Of a stretch of 64,000 bases of DNA, positions 46,201-59,233 are shown in pieces. Made by a program: the position numbers and the translations under genes. Position 1 is the stretch's first letter. Every line of letters starts with the position of its first letter. This DNA comes from Narthecium ossifragum. Taxonomy: Eukaryota; Streptophyta; Magnoliopsida; Dioscoreales; Nartheciaceae. The stretch spans positions 7,707,166-7,771,165 of the forward strand of contig OY986967.1 of the NCBI GenBank assembly GCA_963920575.1, given 5' to 3'. Below the pieces are notes generated by a model, which saw only the letters and a program-made list of their open reading frames with translations, did no database searches and was not told where the DNA came from.

Positions 46201-49200
46201 GGTCATTCATTGAATTTCTCTCCATGTGTCTTTGGCATGTCTCAATCGAATCGAAATGTAGGGAACATTAGGCAAATTCACTTTTGTAACGATCCCTTTT
46301 GGCCGACTGATTCTACATGCTCATGTGTGGTGCTTTAATGTTTGTCATTGTTAGATGGACGTGTGTATAAATAGGCTATGTCTAGTGTGTTTTCATGGAA
46401 TTGTATTGTGTGCACAGTTCAGCTTCAATTTCTAGTCTATATGTTCACTGTTGTATATCTTTTATGGTCTTGATGCTCGAATGCTTGACACTAAGAGTAG
46501 ATTAGCGCATGATTCCTACAGAGAGACATGCTTAGATTTTTCCGTGGAAAGCAAACCAATTTTATGATCTAATGAATTGATTCTGAACTTAGTGTTCATT
46601 TGGTTCTTATTTGCCATAATGCGATTATTCAGCTAGTTATAATTATTGTTGTATATTTGGCTTTACCTTGAAATTTGACTATTTTTTCAGTACTGATTTT
46701 AGTCCTTTTCCAGGTTCCCCTGTCAGGGAAAGCACTGTAACAAAGGCTATTGTGGGACTAGATGAGACGATTAACATAGTTCTGGTTTTTTTACAAGATT
46801 CTAAGGTAATTGATCATAGCTGCTATAGTGGGAAAGGGTTTCAGAAAGTTATTGACTAGGTATTTTTTCTTACCATAGGATCATGGGCAGAAAAAAGGGG
46901 ATGATCTTTTAGCTGCGACACGAATAATTGGGAGGTAATAAACTGTCTTCCCCCAATTGTTTTCATGCCTAAATTTTTAGATTGTGCTTTCATAGTCCTT
47001 GGTGAAAGAAGGCTCTATTATGTCAGTAAATAGAACGGTAGTCCCAACTCCCAAGGGTTGCCGCGCCGATGGTACACGTTTAGCTGAGGACCTGCCGGTG
47101 CGGTACATACCGCTGGTACGGCCCGTACCTCCCTCCCTTCTCCCTTTCATTCTCCCTCTCCCTACTCCCTTCTCCCTTCTCCCTGTCCCTTCTCCTTCCT
47201 CCTCCCTCCTGATTACAGGGCAATAAATGTTACTAATATAACTGGGCATGTATATGGTTTTGTAACTAAATGGATCCTTCCCATCGGGTAAGGGTATGAA
47301 TCATAAGTTTTAAGATTGCATGTATTTTGGTTTTGTTACTAAATTAATCCTTCCCATCGGGGTAAGCGTATGATCATAAGGTTTAAAATCTGAGTGGATT
47401 TTTGGGATAGATAAAGGAAAAATCGCAGACTAGTTGATAAGTAAGCAGTTTAATGTCCTTGACTTGGTTGGCCTTTATGCTTGCGGATGACATCTACCTA
47501 ATTCCCTAAGTCGTGCTTATTGAATTTATGCTAGCAATAGCCTCAATGTCAGTAGATGATGCATATGCTGTTTCAGCAGTCTTTTTCCTTGGCACTCTTA
47601 CCTATTTCATCTAGTGTGTACCCTGTTTGTAGATTCAAATTGTGCTCTAACTAATTGTCATTACGAAGTGATTTTCTTGATACTATTTGCAACCTGCTCA
47701 CTAAAGAGCTCCGACATCCTATAGTCGAAAAGTACACTTAGCAGAGTTTCTTCAATTATGTGATTATCGTGGTGCTGTTTAGACAATCACATGTAATGTT
47801 GTTCTATTGAGGATTGGACATGAGATGAAAAGGAATAGGCAGGTGCATTAACCAACTAGCGATCTCAGTTCTATTAAGTTATTTGTGTGGAGTTACTTTT
47901 GTTATTTGTCTAAAATTACTTTTGTTAGGATATACTGTTACGGTTGGACAGCCAGAATTGGGAAGTGATAAGGATGAAGCAACTGAACCTGATAATCATG
48001 ATCAGCCAGATCAGGAAGAATCAATTACGGGATCGTGATTGAGTAACCAAAGTAGATTTATTTTAAAAGATTGTTATTTAGGAGATTGGTTATTTGATTC
48101 TCTAGTTGCTTGTTTAGGATGATTTGATTTTCTAGTTGCTTGTTTAGGATGATCTATACTTATCAGGATAGATCCTTTGCTTGTTATAAAACCATCATGA
48201 AATAAAGAGATGGACATGGGTTATCATCATTATTGATTAAGGCTGAGTAAACATCTGGTTGCTCTTCAACTTCTCCATATTATCTTCTCCATCAATACAC
48301 CATAGGCCGGCGACGCAAGCAGGTCCCTGAGTCCTTGCCCCTGGTTCCCACCCCTCGGGAGAGGCCAAGAACTAGGAGTTACGTGGCAGTGCGTAACATA
48401 TACATACCTGTATATAGAGGCCTGAGGACAACATAAATGGCACCCATAGAGAGCTTTCCTTCTTTTTCATGGTCCTGGCTCTGATTGGAGTTGCTCCATA
48501 TTCGATGCCATGCTACTTGATATGGTGGGAAAGATGACGATGATAGAACGGAATCATCCACTGTCTAACAAGGATGTTATATTCCTCTTTCCTGAGTTCT
48601 TCCCTTAGAAGCAAGGATCATAGCAAAGTCGAGGTTAGATGATGGAAATGCTGCTTTTAGGTTGCTCGCATAAAAAAGAGACATGGTATAGGAGTCTGAA
48701 CGGGAGCCAGCAACGGCAACATTCTTAATGGGAAGAATTGTTAATTTCCCGCCTCTAGGACCAGGTATGCTGGTTGGCATGGACCAATATTTATTTTGCT
48801 AGTGGGATATTGGTCACAATATGTCTAATATCGGCATACCCCATAAGACACACCCCGTGCAAACCGGCATGTGCCGTGCCAACACTGGCCATGCTAGGCC
48901 TATATTTTTTTCACATTTATGAAGAAATCCTTTGTGCTTCTCGAATCAAGGAGCTGCATTTTTACAGGTGCTTATTTCCATTTTCCATATGTGAATCATG
49001 TTTAAACTTTCAAAGTCTGTGCTTTGCTCTTGTTACCAATAGTCTTCATCGTGTTGGTTGGAATCTTTAGTTATAGTATGATGTTATGATCCTTTAGAAT
49101 TTAGCCTAAGAATTCTGAAATATTGCTAATTGCTTTTGTTTGATTAAGTTCTGATTTGTGTTGTTCATGTGCACCTTACGTTCACCTGAGTTTTATTGGT

Positions 49201-52200
49201 TGTTCTCCATGTTCTCATGTCTCTGGCCTTTTGTGGCCTTATAGGACATCAAATTGGCTAATGCTTAACAATTTATGTAAATCTGTTGCCATTTTTGTTT
49301 TAGCATGTGCAAAGCAAAAGCAAACTTCACGACCTAGCAGATTGTTTACTTATAAACTATAAATCTCATTTGTTTCAGTTATCTAGCTGAAGCACCTTTT
49401 GCGTGCAAGGAAAAGACTCGAGATCTTGTTGAATATATTCTTTCAATTGAAGGTGAAGATGAATCAAGGTTTCTCAGGGTCTAAGTTAATTTCCTTAAGT
49501 ATGTAGTATTGCAGTGTTTTGTATTTTGGTGGAGAAGTTGGAGTGATAGTTGCTTTGATTTGTTACTAATTTGCAGCCCATTCTACTCTGTTTGCTTTTT
49601 GCTTCCAATGTTGTGCCAAATAACCATGGAGATCGAAGGATGCAAGATCTTGGCTTCATTTGGAGGACATAAGCATGTAGGTCTTCATCTTATTTCACGA
49701 TTTGGGTGTACATGTTTCCTTTCTTTCACTTGTTAACTTGAGCCTTTTGTTTTAAATGAACGTGGTTAACAACTAGCAGTAAATCTGGAGCATGGTTGTT
49801 TTCTGTGTTTTGATAATCGTTGCAAAACCATTGTGATACTCTTTATGTTCATATGTTTTGTTCATGAATCTAGCTCATTCTTAGATAACTAATTGTCCTT
49901 TACTATATTTCATTAATGCCTTAAAGACCTTCCTCGGACAAGAGAGAGCTTGGAGAATTGGGCTTCACACAATAAGGGTGCACAATTGCACATATACAAT
50001 CACTTTAACATTTGCCTTTCTTGAAATGGATTTCAACATTTCATAGCATTTCTCATCCAGAAATTGTCATGGTGGCTAGGTTACGAGTTGATTCGAGCTC
50101 GGACCAAATCGGACTTATACCCCATCGAGCCACCTCTTGGACCAAGCCAAGAGGGATGCCCCATCCTTGGGCTAGGGCCTTCTGTATTTAGGGCTTGGCC
50201 TAATCAAGGCCGAAACTAAAGTTGGGTAGGGTTGGACTGATCCAACCCACTTCCAATTTCATCTTGTTTGACACTTCAGTGCGGAAGCTGACGTGATAAC
50301 TGTTACGAACAAGTCATATCATGCTATCATATTGTTAAGTTATGCGCTAGCCTTTGCTGGACTTTCTTGGTCCTTATATCCTAGCAGTGTTGGTGGACTT
50401 GGGACTATCTTGACCCTCACCTTTTGCCTAAGGTGTCAGATACTGTGTGACCTCGGGGATCCATGCAAAGTAATATTGAGAAATGATATCAGTATTGTTC
50501 TATTGTAAACGGGATAAATCTGTATCTTGAACTGTTCAAGCCATTTTTGACACTTACTTTTGAGCCACCAAGAAGTTTGCTATATGAACTATGATGTTTA
50601 TTCTGGATCAAAGTAATTATGCATTTTGAACGAGACATATCCAGTAACAAATTTTACATAGTCAAGATTCTAGAACAGCTATTGCGAGTTGTGGCATCCT
50701 AATAGACATTTCCACAATAGTGTTTATAGAAAGGAATTTATGATAGACTTGAATTCCCATTTCTATGTTCGTTTGGCTTGATGTGATATATATTGCTATG
50801 TACACATATTTGTGTAAATAATTTTTGTTGGTTGAGCTAACTTATTGATTGTATAAAAGCCTTAAAGGTATCTGTCCTAGGCTTAAGGCTTAAGGTTCTT
50901 AGCTGCCGTCGACTGCCTTGAAGCCAATAACCCCCGCTTTGTACCCGCATGCATCTATCAAGCCGTTGTGGCAAAAGCCATTTTGCTGGGGAGTAATTGA
51001 GCTGATGACGGATGCATCTTCTAGGAGTCATGATAAGATCATCATATCAGCACACAAGCAAGATATCCCCACTAAAGATCTCTAAGATATATGGATGCTT
51101 GAGAATACATAGACTAGGTAATCATAAGATATTAACATGCATTAGTTGATGCTGATTAAGCTAACCACACCAAGATACATGGGTTAATCTAACATGGACA
51201 TATGAAGTAATCGACATTAAAAACAATTCCACCAAGCTCCCGCTTTTCACTTTTGACTTTTGGTCATTTTGAGTCGATGTCACACTTTGGTTGGTTAGAA
51301 ATTAGGGGACGCAAACGTGTTTGCTTATAGGAATGTGAGAGAAGAAAAGGTGAAAAGTTTGGAAACTTTTTACTTTTTAGTGTTTGCAGTGAGGGAAAGT
51401 CGAATGGAAAGTGAATGCTTCACTTTTCTAGTAACTCGTGTTTCTAAATTTAGTCAAATATGACATTTTGTCCAGAAGACTGAGAGTCGAACTTTCTCTC
51501 ATTTCTTAGAACTTGAGGGAGTTATACAAGACTTCTCCTAAACTTTGTGTTTTCTTAGTTCATAAATAACCACAAGAAAGTAGGACCCTTTCTAGAAAGT
51601 TGCTTTCTAGAAATGAAAATTGTCACTTCCCTTCTGCTTTGCTTTTCTACTTTCTAGACCCAAACATGCCAAAGTAGGGATGAAAAATGAGTAGTTTCTA
51701 GAAAGTGGGTTCACTTTTTTGTATTTGGTTACGGACTAGGGAGGTAATTTTTTTTGAAAATGTATTGTTTTTCTCATTTAGCAAGAAGTTTGAGGGTTGT
51801 ACATCTGTCTTTTGGACATAGAGATCCAATGACGAAAACTAGAATATAGAGTTTCAATGAAAGTTGTCTTTACTTTTCATTTGACTTTTTGTCACACCGA
51901 ACACGAAAAAGTGTGAGAGTATTGGAAACTATTTACTGTCCTACTTTTTGCCTACCAACTACCCTTTTCTGTTAAATGAGGAGTTGGAAGCCAAATAGGT
52001 TGATTAAGTACCCCTTTGGTATTTATTATTTTTTCATTATGAAATCTGAGTTGTATTTACCCTCCAGAATAAGGATAAATAGATCCAACAACATTAAATC
52101 AAAATATGTTTACAACGATACACTCTATTTAACCTAGCTGGACTGTAGCAACATCAGCATGACTTTTATGCTAACTCTGTGATGAACCGAACAGTTGATG

Positions 52201-54664
52201 TAACTCTTCTAACCAGTTCCAATCCGCTCTACTCCCACCCTTGTCTAGACTTCCTACTTTGACTCTTCTGTTTCCTTTTGCCGTACATTTCAGCCTTAGA
52301 ACCTATTGTTTAAAGTGAACAGTGGATCCCATATATCTAAGAAAACAATGAGAGTCTCTTATTTCTAAAATAAATGTCCTTACATAGTTAATATGTTTTG
52401 ATTCCAAATATTAGTCGGTAAAAGCTATGAACTAAGACTGATACGACTATGAAGTATGAATTATCATGCTGTTAGAATATTGAAACTCCATATCATTGAT
52501 TATGTCATGATTTATGTGCATATCTTGTGCTGAGAGCTCGTGAAGTGTGATGCATTAAAGTAAGTGTATAGTGGATGTCATATATTACAGGTTCTTTTCA
52601 AAATTATCAAGGTTTTAAGCATTATATACAAGATGCTTGCATGTCGGTGTCACAAAAAGTAAATCACCTTTGTTGTCTTTAGGGTTCTTAACAATGCGCT
52701 GAAGATTTCATCATCCATTAGTAATCTCAAATCCATGTTGAGGTTTGTATATCTTTTGTTTGAACTTGGGAAAGAAGTAGAGTTTATGTTTTTGTAAGAA
52801 AGTATAATGTTGAATATACCAAGTTGTGACATTAAGATCTGTAAAAGCCTATAAAAAGTCAAATTTTGGCTGATCTCGGTTTGCTTTATCTGAAAAGTGC
52901 CCAAAAGTTGACCAGATTTCATTTGGGTCAAAGTTTTGGGCTATTTCCAACCTAAATCAAAATGAACGTTTCAGTTTTGCGAGACTTCAAACCATTGTGT
53001 ATTATCCTGTTGCGTTCTTAGATCTTTTCTTTTTTTGTTTATGGTGTATTATATGCCTCATGCAAATAAAAGCTAATCGGCTTGTGTTGAATCATGTTTA
53101 CTCACCCAGATTCTTCCTCCAATGGAAAATCCATTTGAGAGTAACATTTTTATCTAGGTTTTCAATAGCCAATGTTTCATAACAAGAGTTTGTGTATGTT
53201 CTTTGTATCTATACATAAGCTTGCTTTGCAGAAGCATTTGAAGCACTACACATGACATAATAACTAAAGCAGAATAGAAACTTATATATTGTTTAGCATT
53301 CGTTAATTTTGTAAATATCATGTTTAACAACAGGTTGCAGAATTCCTCGCAAAGATGATCATGGAACATAGAGATATGGTTGATGATAGTGGTACGATTC
53401 TGTTGGCATGTGACACTATCTTGAATATTCTGTTGAAGGTAAGGAGTCATCTAGGATGATTTTAACCTCATTTGGCATGCAATCTTGAATGCCAAAGAAG
53501 ATCTGTTGAGCTTTTCCATGTTGGTAGGATGAGTATTGTTGTCTATGTTTGTGGCTTTGTACTATCTCCTTTGATGCCTATAGTGAAAGAAGAATTTGGT
53601 TGCAGAGAACAGAAGCTCGAGCTCCACTAGAGGGGTCTCACTTTGTCCATCTTTTACAAGCCTTGGCCTTATGGACTGGTATCTTCTAAATTCTCTTTTT
53701 CACTGTTTCTTACTTAATTAAATTCTTTTGGCAGTAAAAATTGGTTGACTTACTGGAAATAAAGCATCTAAAATTCTGCTTAGTGGTGTTGGAAACTGGT
53801 CATACATTTAAAACACAAACCTTATAGTATCATGCAAGGATTGCTTTGCCACCTTGGTGCCGGCCGGAAAATCTCGAGTCGGTAGCCTCTCGGCTCCGGC
53901 TTTGACCCCGGCTCGGGCTCAAAGGTTTTTAGAGGTGAACCGATCGCCACCGGCTGGTGCCAGTCGGCACCTGGTGTTGTTGTAGTGCCAATCGGAACGA
54001 AGAGGGGCAAAGAAGTAAGCAGGAGCTCAGTGACGATGGCGGCAGTGGTGGTGTTGAGGAGCTCGCGAGACAGGATCATGACTTCGTGACAGAGGGGCGG
54101 ATAGGGTTATTAATAGATCTCAGTCGTTGATCTAACAATCTAATGGCTGAGAATTTAAATAGCAAATAGTTTATTAGTTTTAAGGTTTGTTATATAGATG
54201 AGTTTCTTAAATAGATCTTAGCCATTGATCTAAAGATCCAACAGCAGAGAATTAAGCATCTAATAAGTTTTTGAAAATTCTTAGATTTCTCAAAAAAAAG
54301 TGTGTGTATATAAGATTATCGGATCCGATCTTAACGGGTTTCAAGATCACCTCCAATATTAAAACCTAAAACAACCTAATCCCTGATCCCTCCTCTCTCT
54401 CACGACACGATCATCATGTGCTAACTTCTAACAAACTATTCTGAATATGTCAATCACACTCAACTGCAGTCACTTGAATCATCTTTTTGTATAGGTTGGC
54501 TAGTTTACCGATTTTATCTGAACAGTTGGTTTGAATCGTGCTGTGAAAAACAAGAAGCCATTGGTGGGGACGGTCTCTTATTACTCTGTTTCTCTTTCGC
54601 CCCTCTTGAATCATGCTAAGAAAGTAAACACTAAGTGGCATGCTAAGAGACTATTGGTGGGGAT

Positions 54665-54743
<79 letters not shown>

Positions 54744-57700
54744 TATGTACGTTGTATCAGGGTTTGCAGTACTGGCCGTTGTTTGCCGACCCGATAAGGT
54801 ATTTACCAAACCGATGGCTTATTGGGTCGGTATTCACCCCCGGTATCATGTTGTGAGGGGATCTGGTAGAACTGGTCGAAAGTTTTGACCGGTATGGGGC
54901 GGTACATGTAGGTTTTGACCGGTACATACCGATCATAGTAATAAAATAATGGTCAAATGGGCGGCAAAAGAAAAAAATGGATGGGAACGTTGAAAGATTG
55001 GAGGGTAACCAAGGGGAGGAGGGAAAGCGAAACTGAAAGAGGAGGGAGAAAAAGGAGGGAAGGAGGGGAAAAAGGATAGAAAAACTGATACCGGAAATAA
55101 ATTTTACATGAAATGAATTTTACATCTTTGATTATAAAGGGACGGGCATGGTGGTAGTACGGGCATCTTGCATATTATTATGAGATTCGATAGATATGCT
55201 ATCAGTTATTTTAGAAGTCTCTATGAGCTGTTTCTTCACATGCTCCAAACAGTTCTGCATGATTTTTTGCTTTCATAGCTTGAAGCTACTTTCACTGAAA
55301 CATCTTTTAATTTATGGTTTCGTAGCTTGAGAGTAAGTCCTCTGGAATGTCTTTTTAATCTTGACCATTGGATTTTTTTTATTGAACTTTTTCGGAGAAT
55401 TGATTGCTCAAGAACGCTATGGGTTTTTCTGATAATTTCTTGTAAGTCAGCTACCTTTTCTTCCACTTTAATCTTATTCCACCATTTATATGGAATCACT
55501 TTTTATGACAAGGAAGATAGAGATCATATGATGACGTGCATATCCACTTTCATATTCATGGTATTTCTACTTCCGTGTGTAAAGAAGTAGTGTACATATG
55601 CCTTCAAGAACTTCTTCTTTCATCCCATGTATTACTAGATTTCTTATTCCGTAAAGAAATTCTAGAAGGCATATGCGCACTCTGTTTCTTCACAGAAATA
55701 GAAATACCATGGATATGGAAGCGGATATGCACGTCATCATATGACGATCTCTATTTTCTTTGTCGTAAGAGATGATACCAGTCAAATGGTGAAATGGTAT
55801 TAAAGTGGAAGAAAAGGTGACTGAATTACAAGAAATTAGAGTGTTATTGGTCAATCAAGTTCCAAGAAGTTCAACCACAAACTCCAATGGTCAAGATTAA
55901 AAAGATGTTCAGGAGACAATACTCTCAAGCTACAGGGCAGAAATTATGCAGAAGTGTCCAATCTATAGATACTTTTGAAATGACAGATAGCATATTTATT
56001 GGATCCCAAAATGTTATACAAGGTGCCTAGGACCCAGAAGATGACATCAATCATGATGAACTTTGGGAAAAAATAATGCACGATGTCCAAGGACTGGTGG
56101 AGTACATTTATCTCTTTTACAAACATATTCTTTCCGAGTAGATGTTCGTGTCAATGTCTAACAATGATGTTATATTCTCGAATGATCGTCTCTCCATCTA
56201 TAGAAGAACAAAAAAGTTGATTTGCGAGCATGCTTTTGCAATCTTATGTCACTCTATACTATTCTAAATAAAAGCTTTTCCCTTTTGGATCTACATTTCG
56301 TGCATGGTCGTTTAAAACTGTAAGTCCATTTGCTTCTTTATGTCCTCTGTATTCATTTATTTTTCAAATTCGGAATCCTCTCCAGATCCATGATTTTTCT
56401 CTTTAGCCTTTGAAGTCCTACTAGCGTGCGTAGAACAATGAGATACTAGAAGAGATAAATACTGCCATCAGCCATTTTGGAAGGCAATTCAAGCTATAAT
56501 TTAGCCATTAATAGCCTGAGCTTTGATCATTGAATAGGAAATTTGGCCAGTTTGTAGATGCTTTTGGTTCAACAACCTTTGGTGAGATTACCAATTGTGT
56601 ATGGATTACTAAAAAGCAACATGACTCAAAAACGAACTGAAGGAAAGAGCTAATGTTCAGTCCTAGTGCAAATTGTGTATAAATTGGAAGCAAAGTATGA
56701 CTGTTATCTGTAAGGAGCATCAAGCTATCATAGTTGGCAATGGCATTGGTGTGTACGGATCACTCTGAACATCTTTTCTACAGCTTGAAGTTTCTCTTGT
56801 AGTTATGTGCCTTTTGCAACCTGTTTCTTAATTTTTAGTCCCTTGTTATTTGTTCCGTGAGATATTGCCTAATGATGCCAGGCACTTGCCACCAGATTTT
56901 TTGACAGACTGAATTTTTTGTGCTTACGAATATATCGTTATTACTGATAGAATGTGTAGTTCTATATAGCTCTCACTCCTTTGCTATTTGAGGTAATTAA
57001 CTCTATATACAATATTATGAGCAAAGAGCATAGCTCTGTCACTAAAAGTTGTGGCATAGGTGTCTGGCCGAGTATTTTCTGGTCACGAAATTAAGTTGGG
57101 CTGATGTTTTAATGCTTGGTTTCTGTGTCTATGTGGTGTCTTCTATTCAGCAAACTTAATCGATCATCTAATTACTGAACAAATTAGTTGCTAATGCATT
57201 TTGCGCCATGGAATATGAACACAGAGGGTAATGATGACCCCACTGAAGTGATGATAGCTTCAAGCATCTGCGCCCTGGTATTTGACTTAACTTCAGAGGA
57301 GCTCCTTCTAGAGCATTCTGGTTTTGATTCCATCATGCTTGGACATTTATCTCGGCTTATATCCAGAAGTTTGAATCAGGTTTTTGTTTCGTGCTTAATG
57401 TTTTTTGATGTTATATGATGCATTTAATAACTTGAGCGGATTTCTCACAAATTTAACGCAGGGGCAGATAAGAAAAGATGCAACAGCACAATTAGATCTC
57501 CATCACATTACTGCTGCAGGTTTGACTGTTCAACAATTACATGCTGTGTTTTTACTTTTTAGGGTACTATTGTGAGACTTGGGATGGTCATATATTATGA
57601 GACTTGGCATTTGAAGTAGGTTCTGTTGAGTAGTACTGGATGGGGTATTCAAAGCTTAAATCCTGACAGTTCTTTTCCTCTTATTTACAGGTTACTCTAG

Positions 57701-57749
57701 ATGGGCTGGCCGATTTCCATCTGTTAGAAATGCTGTTGAGCGTGCTTGA
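37254..57749 (+). CDS. neurochondrin family protein, 17+ exons
   Basis: Coding exons 37350-37527, 37601-37763, 38642-38778, 38989-39092, 39219-39314, 42355-42445, 42862-42982, 43067-43266, 46714-46805, 46879-46934, 49379-49468, 49577-49676, 53334-53438, 53606-53678, 57225-57379, 57462-57519 and 57691-57749 total 1,878 nt (626 codons). Every phase matches and no stop intervenes. The product starts DSPTPALEECLKLLGGARDE, has the helical-repeat body of the family (AFCRLPVIASSKEMV, LLAESMMSILGENW, FYSVCFLLPMLCQITMEIEG, ASSICALVFDLTSEE) and ends YSRWAGRFPSVRNAVERA. Neurochondrins are conserved ARM-like proteins; the animal protein is linked to neurite growth, the plant role is unsettled. The first exon lacks an in-frame ATG: a TGA lies at 37326. 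An ATG at 37254-37256 directly followed by GTTAAA would supply M through a 93-nt intron. Introns hold several transposons. Confidence 0.85.
37959..38474. mobile_element. Mutator-like MITE in neurochondrin intron 2
   Basis: A 516-bp element in the intron between exons 37601-37763 and 38642-38778. The ends are GGGTAAATTACAGTTTT in inverted orientation, with similarity continuing about 125 bp inwards (TATAGTTTCAAAAC, TTTCGTTTCAAATAAGGCCC). The 9-mer TTGTCTTTA flanks both sides exactly (37950-37958 and 38475-38483), as Mutator-like elements create. A frame at 38370-38640 is part element and part intron and is not a gene. Confidence 0.9.
39315..42354 (+). other. neurochondrin intron 5, 3 kb
   Basis: AT-rich intron between exons ending 39314 and starting 42355. 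It contains the 163-bp MITE at 41131-41293 and otherwise unassigned sequence with stop-rich frames. Its length, against introns of about 70-220 bp nearby, suggests growth by insertion. Confidence 0.6.
41131..41293. mobile_element. 163-bp Mutator-like MITE, 9-bp TSD
   Basis: Inverted ends GGTTTTGTTTCCCTCATACC and, reversed, GGGGTTTGTCTCCCTCATAC continue into CATCATACCAA on both sides. The 9-mer ACTTTGCTA occurs at 41122-41130 and 41294-41302. It lies in neurochondrin intron 5. Confidence 0.85.
43267..46713 (+). other. neurochondrin intron 8, retroelement debris
   Basis: 3.4-kb intron. Around 45,150 it has CACAAGGATCTTTTAACGTG followed by GAAAACCCC, wording common near copia LTR ends. Near 46,370 there is a TATA-like TGTATAAATAGGC with LTR-like flanks. 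A short tandem run with AACTACTAGCAGTAAATAAG occurs at about 45,785-45,910. No open transposase or polymerase frame is left. Confidence 0.4.
46935..49378 (+). other. neurochondrin intron 10, repeat-bearing
   Basis: 2.4-kb intron. It contains a GC-rich patch at about 47,040-47,230 with GGTACATACCG-type words and a C/T-rich tract. An exact 30-bp-period duplication (TCTAGTTGCTTGTTTAGGAT at about 48,101 and 48,131) lies in LTR-like DNA with a TTATAAAACC box near 48,186. No gene is seen. Confidence 0.4.
49677..53333 (+). other. neurochondrin intron 12, nothing definite
   Basis: 3.7-kb AT-rich intron between exons ending 49676 and starting 53334. There are no convincing open frames. A segment at 51,240-51,980 repeats words such as CTTTTCACTTTTGACTTTT and TTTCTAGAAAGT in both orientations, suggesting decayed MITEs. 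Confidence 0.4.
53822..54079 (-). pseudogene. possible captured gene fragment in an intron
   Basis: A minus-strand frame starting MILSRELLNTTTAAIV continues through LTSLPLFVPIGTTTTPGADW and GSPLKTFEPEPGSKPEPRGY. It is markedly GC-richer than the intron around it, and 5'-leader-like CT-rich sequence lies beyond its start (54,380-54,420). I do not recognise the protein. It runs against the host gene and is probably an inserted piece of another gene. Confidence 0.3.
54667..54737. repeat. (TC)n(TA)n compound microsatellite
   Basis: About 14 TC units run directly into about 20 TA units inside neurochondrin intron 14. It is probably length-variable. Confidence 0.95.
55321..55933. repeat. inverted repeat, ~270-bp arms
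   Basis: The left arm (from AGCTTGAGAGTA near 55,324 to CATATGCCTTC near 55,600) is mirrored by the right arm (GAAGGCATATGCGCAC near 55,655 to TACTCTCAAGCTAC near 55,933). Matching blocks include GATCATATGATGACGTGCATA against TATGCACGTCATCATATGAC, and CTTTTTAATCTTGACCATTGG against its complement. The loop is about 50 bp. Outward-reading frames in both arms carry QWSRLKR and TLKL, so an unknown coding-like unit was duplicated in inverse. No transposon ends were recognised. Confidence 0.7.
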
Positions 57750-59233
57750 ATTTCTCTGGATCTTTGGTATAAGTGCAGAACACACATGAAAAGAATATTC
57801 CGTTGATTTTCCTGCATGGAAAATATCATATTCACCACTTCTCACCCAATACCCAGCTTTATTTTCAGATTTCATGGGTGACTTGAGTGTCAAAGGTTAA
57901 CTTGGTTTGCAGCAATTGCCCTCATGTTGTGCTGTAGTGTATGTAAATAAGCTAGACTGTAGCGTCCGGGCACATGTATGGTAAGATTTGTGACCATAGT
58001 AGCAGCTAATTATGCAAGGCGATATGCTAGAGAATAGAAGGTGTGGAAAAACTAGTGCGGCTTACGGCGTGAATGCAAGCACGTCTACTACCTTGTAGAA
58101 GTTCAGGATACTGGGTTTTTGTTCTGGAAAAGAGCAGCTAGTCTGTAACTCTACAATTCTATGTCTCAACTTGGCTGATATATCTAATGTTTGATTGGAG
58201 TGAAGTATGTTGGGCTACCTTTTACAAGGGTGTAATGTTCTGAGTGGAAAGAAATCCCAGAAATTAAGAGTGCTTATTCTTTCAATTGCATACCAAATAG
58301 ACGGTATGGCAATTTGAGATATTTGCATGCACATATTTTTACTCAATTTAGCTGGTACAAAATTGTAGGCTGTGATTGGATGTCTTGCATAGGCTATACA
58401 TTTATCGGAGCATATTTCTTCAGTCTAGCTAACAGACCCAGCACCGCAACATATCAGTCAGTATATCTAGGTGAAAGCCAGGGAATTTCTTTGTGCATCT
58501 TTTATATTTTGTTTATAATTTCTTTCTCCATTTGATCCTTGTCTATGTGCAACTGAATGTTATCAAGAGATTAATAAAAAAAAATTCTTAATTTCTTGTA
58601 TTCCATTTTTTCGCGTAGTAATAGAAAGGAAAAATCTTGGTGAACTTGTGAATCAATGGGTTCTAAATTTCTAATGGTTCATAAAAGATATCATATTCAC
58701 AAATGAGAGCTAATTAACATGTCTAGAATCAAAAGTTGAGCCAAAAGGCTGGGAAAGAATCGCAATGTTATTGTTGATGGACTTGGCAATTGTGGTGGCC
58801 AAGATCCCCGGGTAACTCCGATCCTCCTAGGGGAGAGACTCTGCAGGGGTTTTGCCTATACAAAGCTTTGGAATTCACATTGTACACCGAAAAAAGGGGG
58901 CAAAAAGAACTGATCGAACATGAATTGGTGTCAAAAGAAACGAGTACGATCCAACTTAATCATAACTGCTTTTCTCTTCATCTTTTTTGTGTAAAAAATC
59001 TTCGAAGCATTTGCAGAGGTGAGGCAATTAGTGCTAGTAAAATATGAAGTACACGATCCATTCTTTGTTAAAGACAACACAAGCAAAAGATCTTACATGA
59101 TTTCTTCGATAAGCTTGAAATTTTACTTGGTACAGCAACAATCAACAGCTGGTAGGACAGCCATGCATCCAGTGTGGCCATAACTTTGCAAAGCTTTGAG
59201 TTGAACTTTAAAGTGATTTAACAAGAGTATCGA
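57750..59233. other. convergent intergenic region
   Basis: Between the stop of neurochondrin (plus) and the stop of the F-box gene (minus). It should contain both 3' untranslated regions. A plus-strand 73-codon frame at 58,314-58,535 has no recognisable features. Nothing else is seen. Confidence 0.5.

Larger units (their letters stand above)
53679..57224 (+). other. neurochondrin intron 14, with inserts
   Basis: 3.5-kb intron holding, in order, a GC-rich coding-like fragment (53,822-54,079, minus), a TC/TA microsatellite (54,667-54,737), a GC-richer patch with GGTACATACCG-type words (54,760-55,080) and a 0.6-kb inverted repeat (55,321-55,933). The rest is AT-rich and unassigned. Confidence 0.6.
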
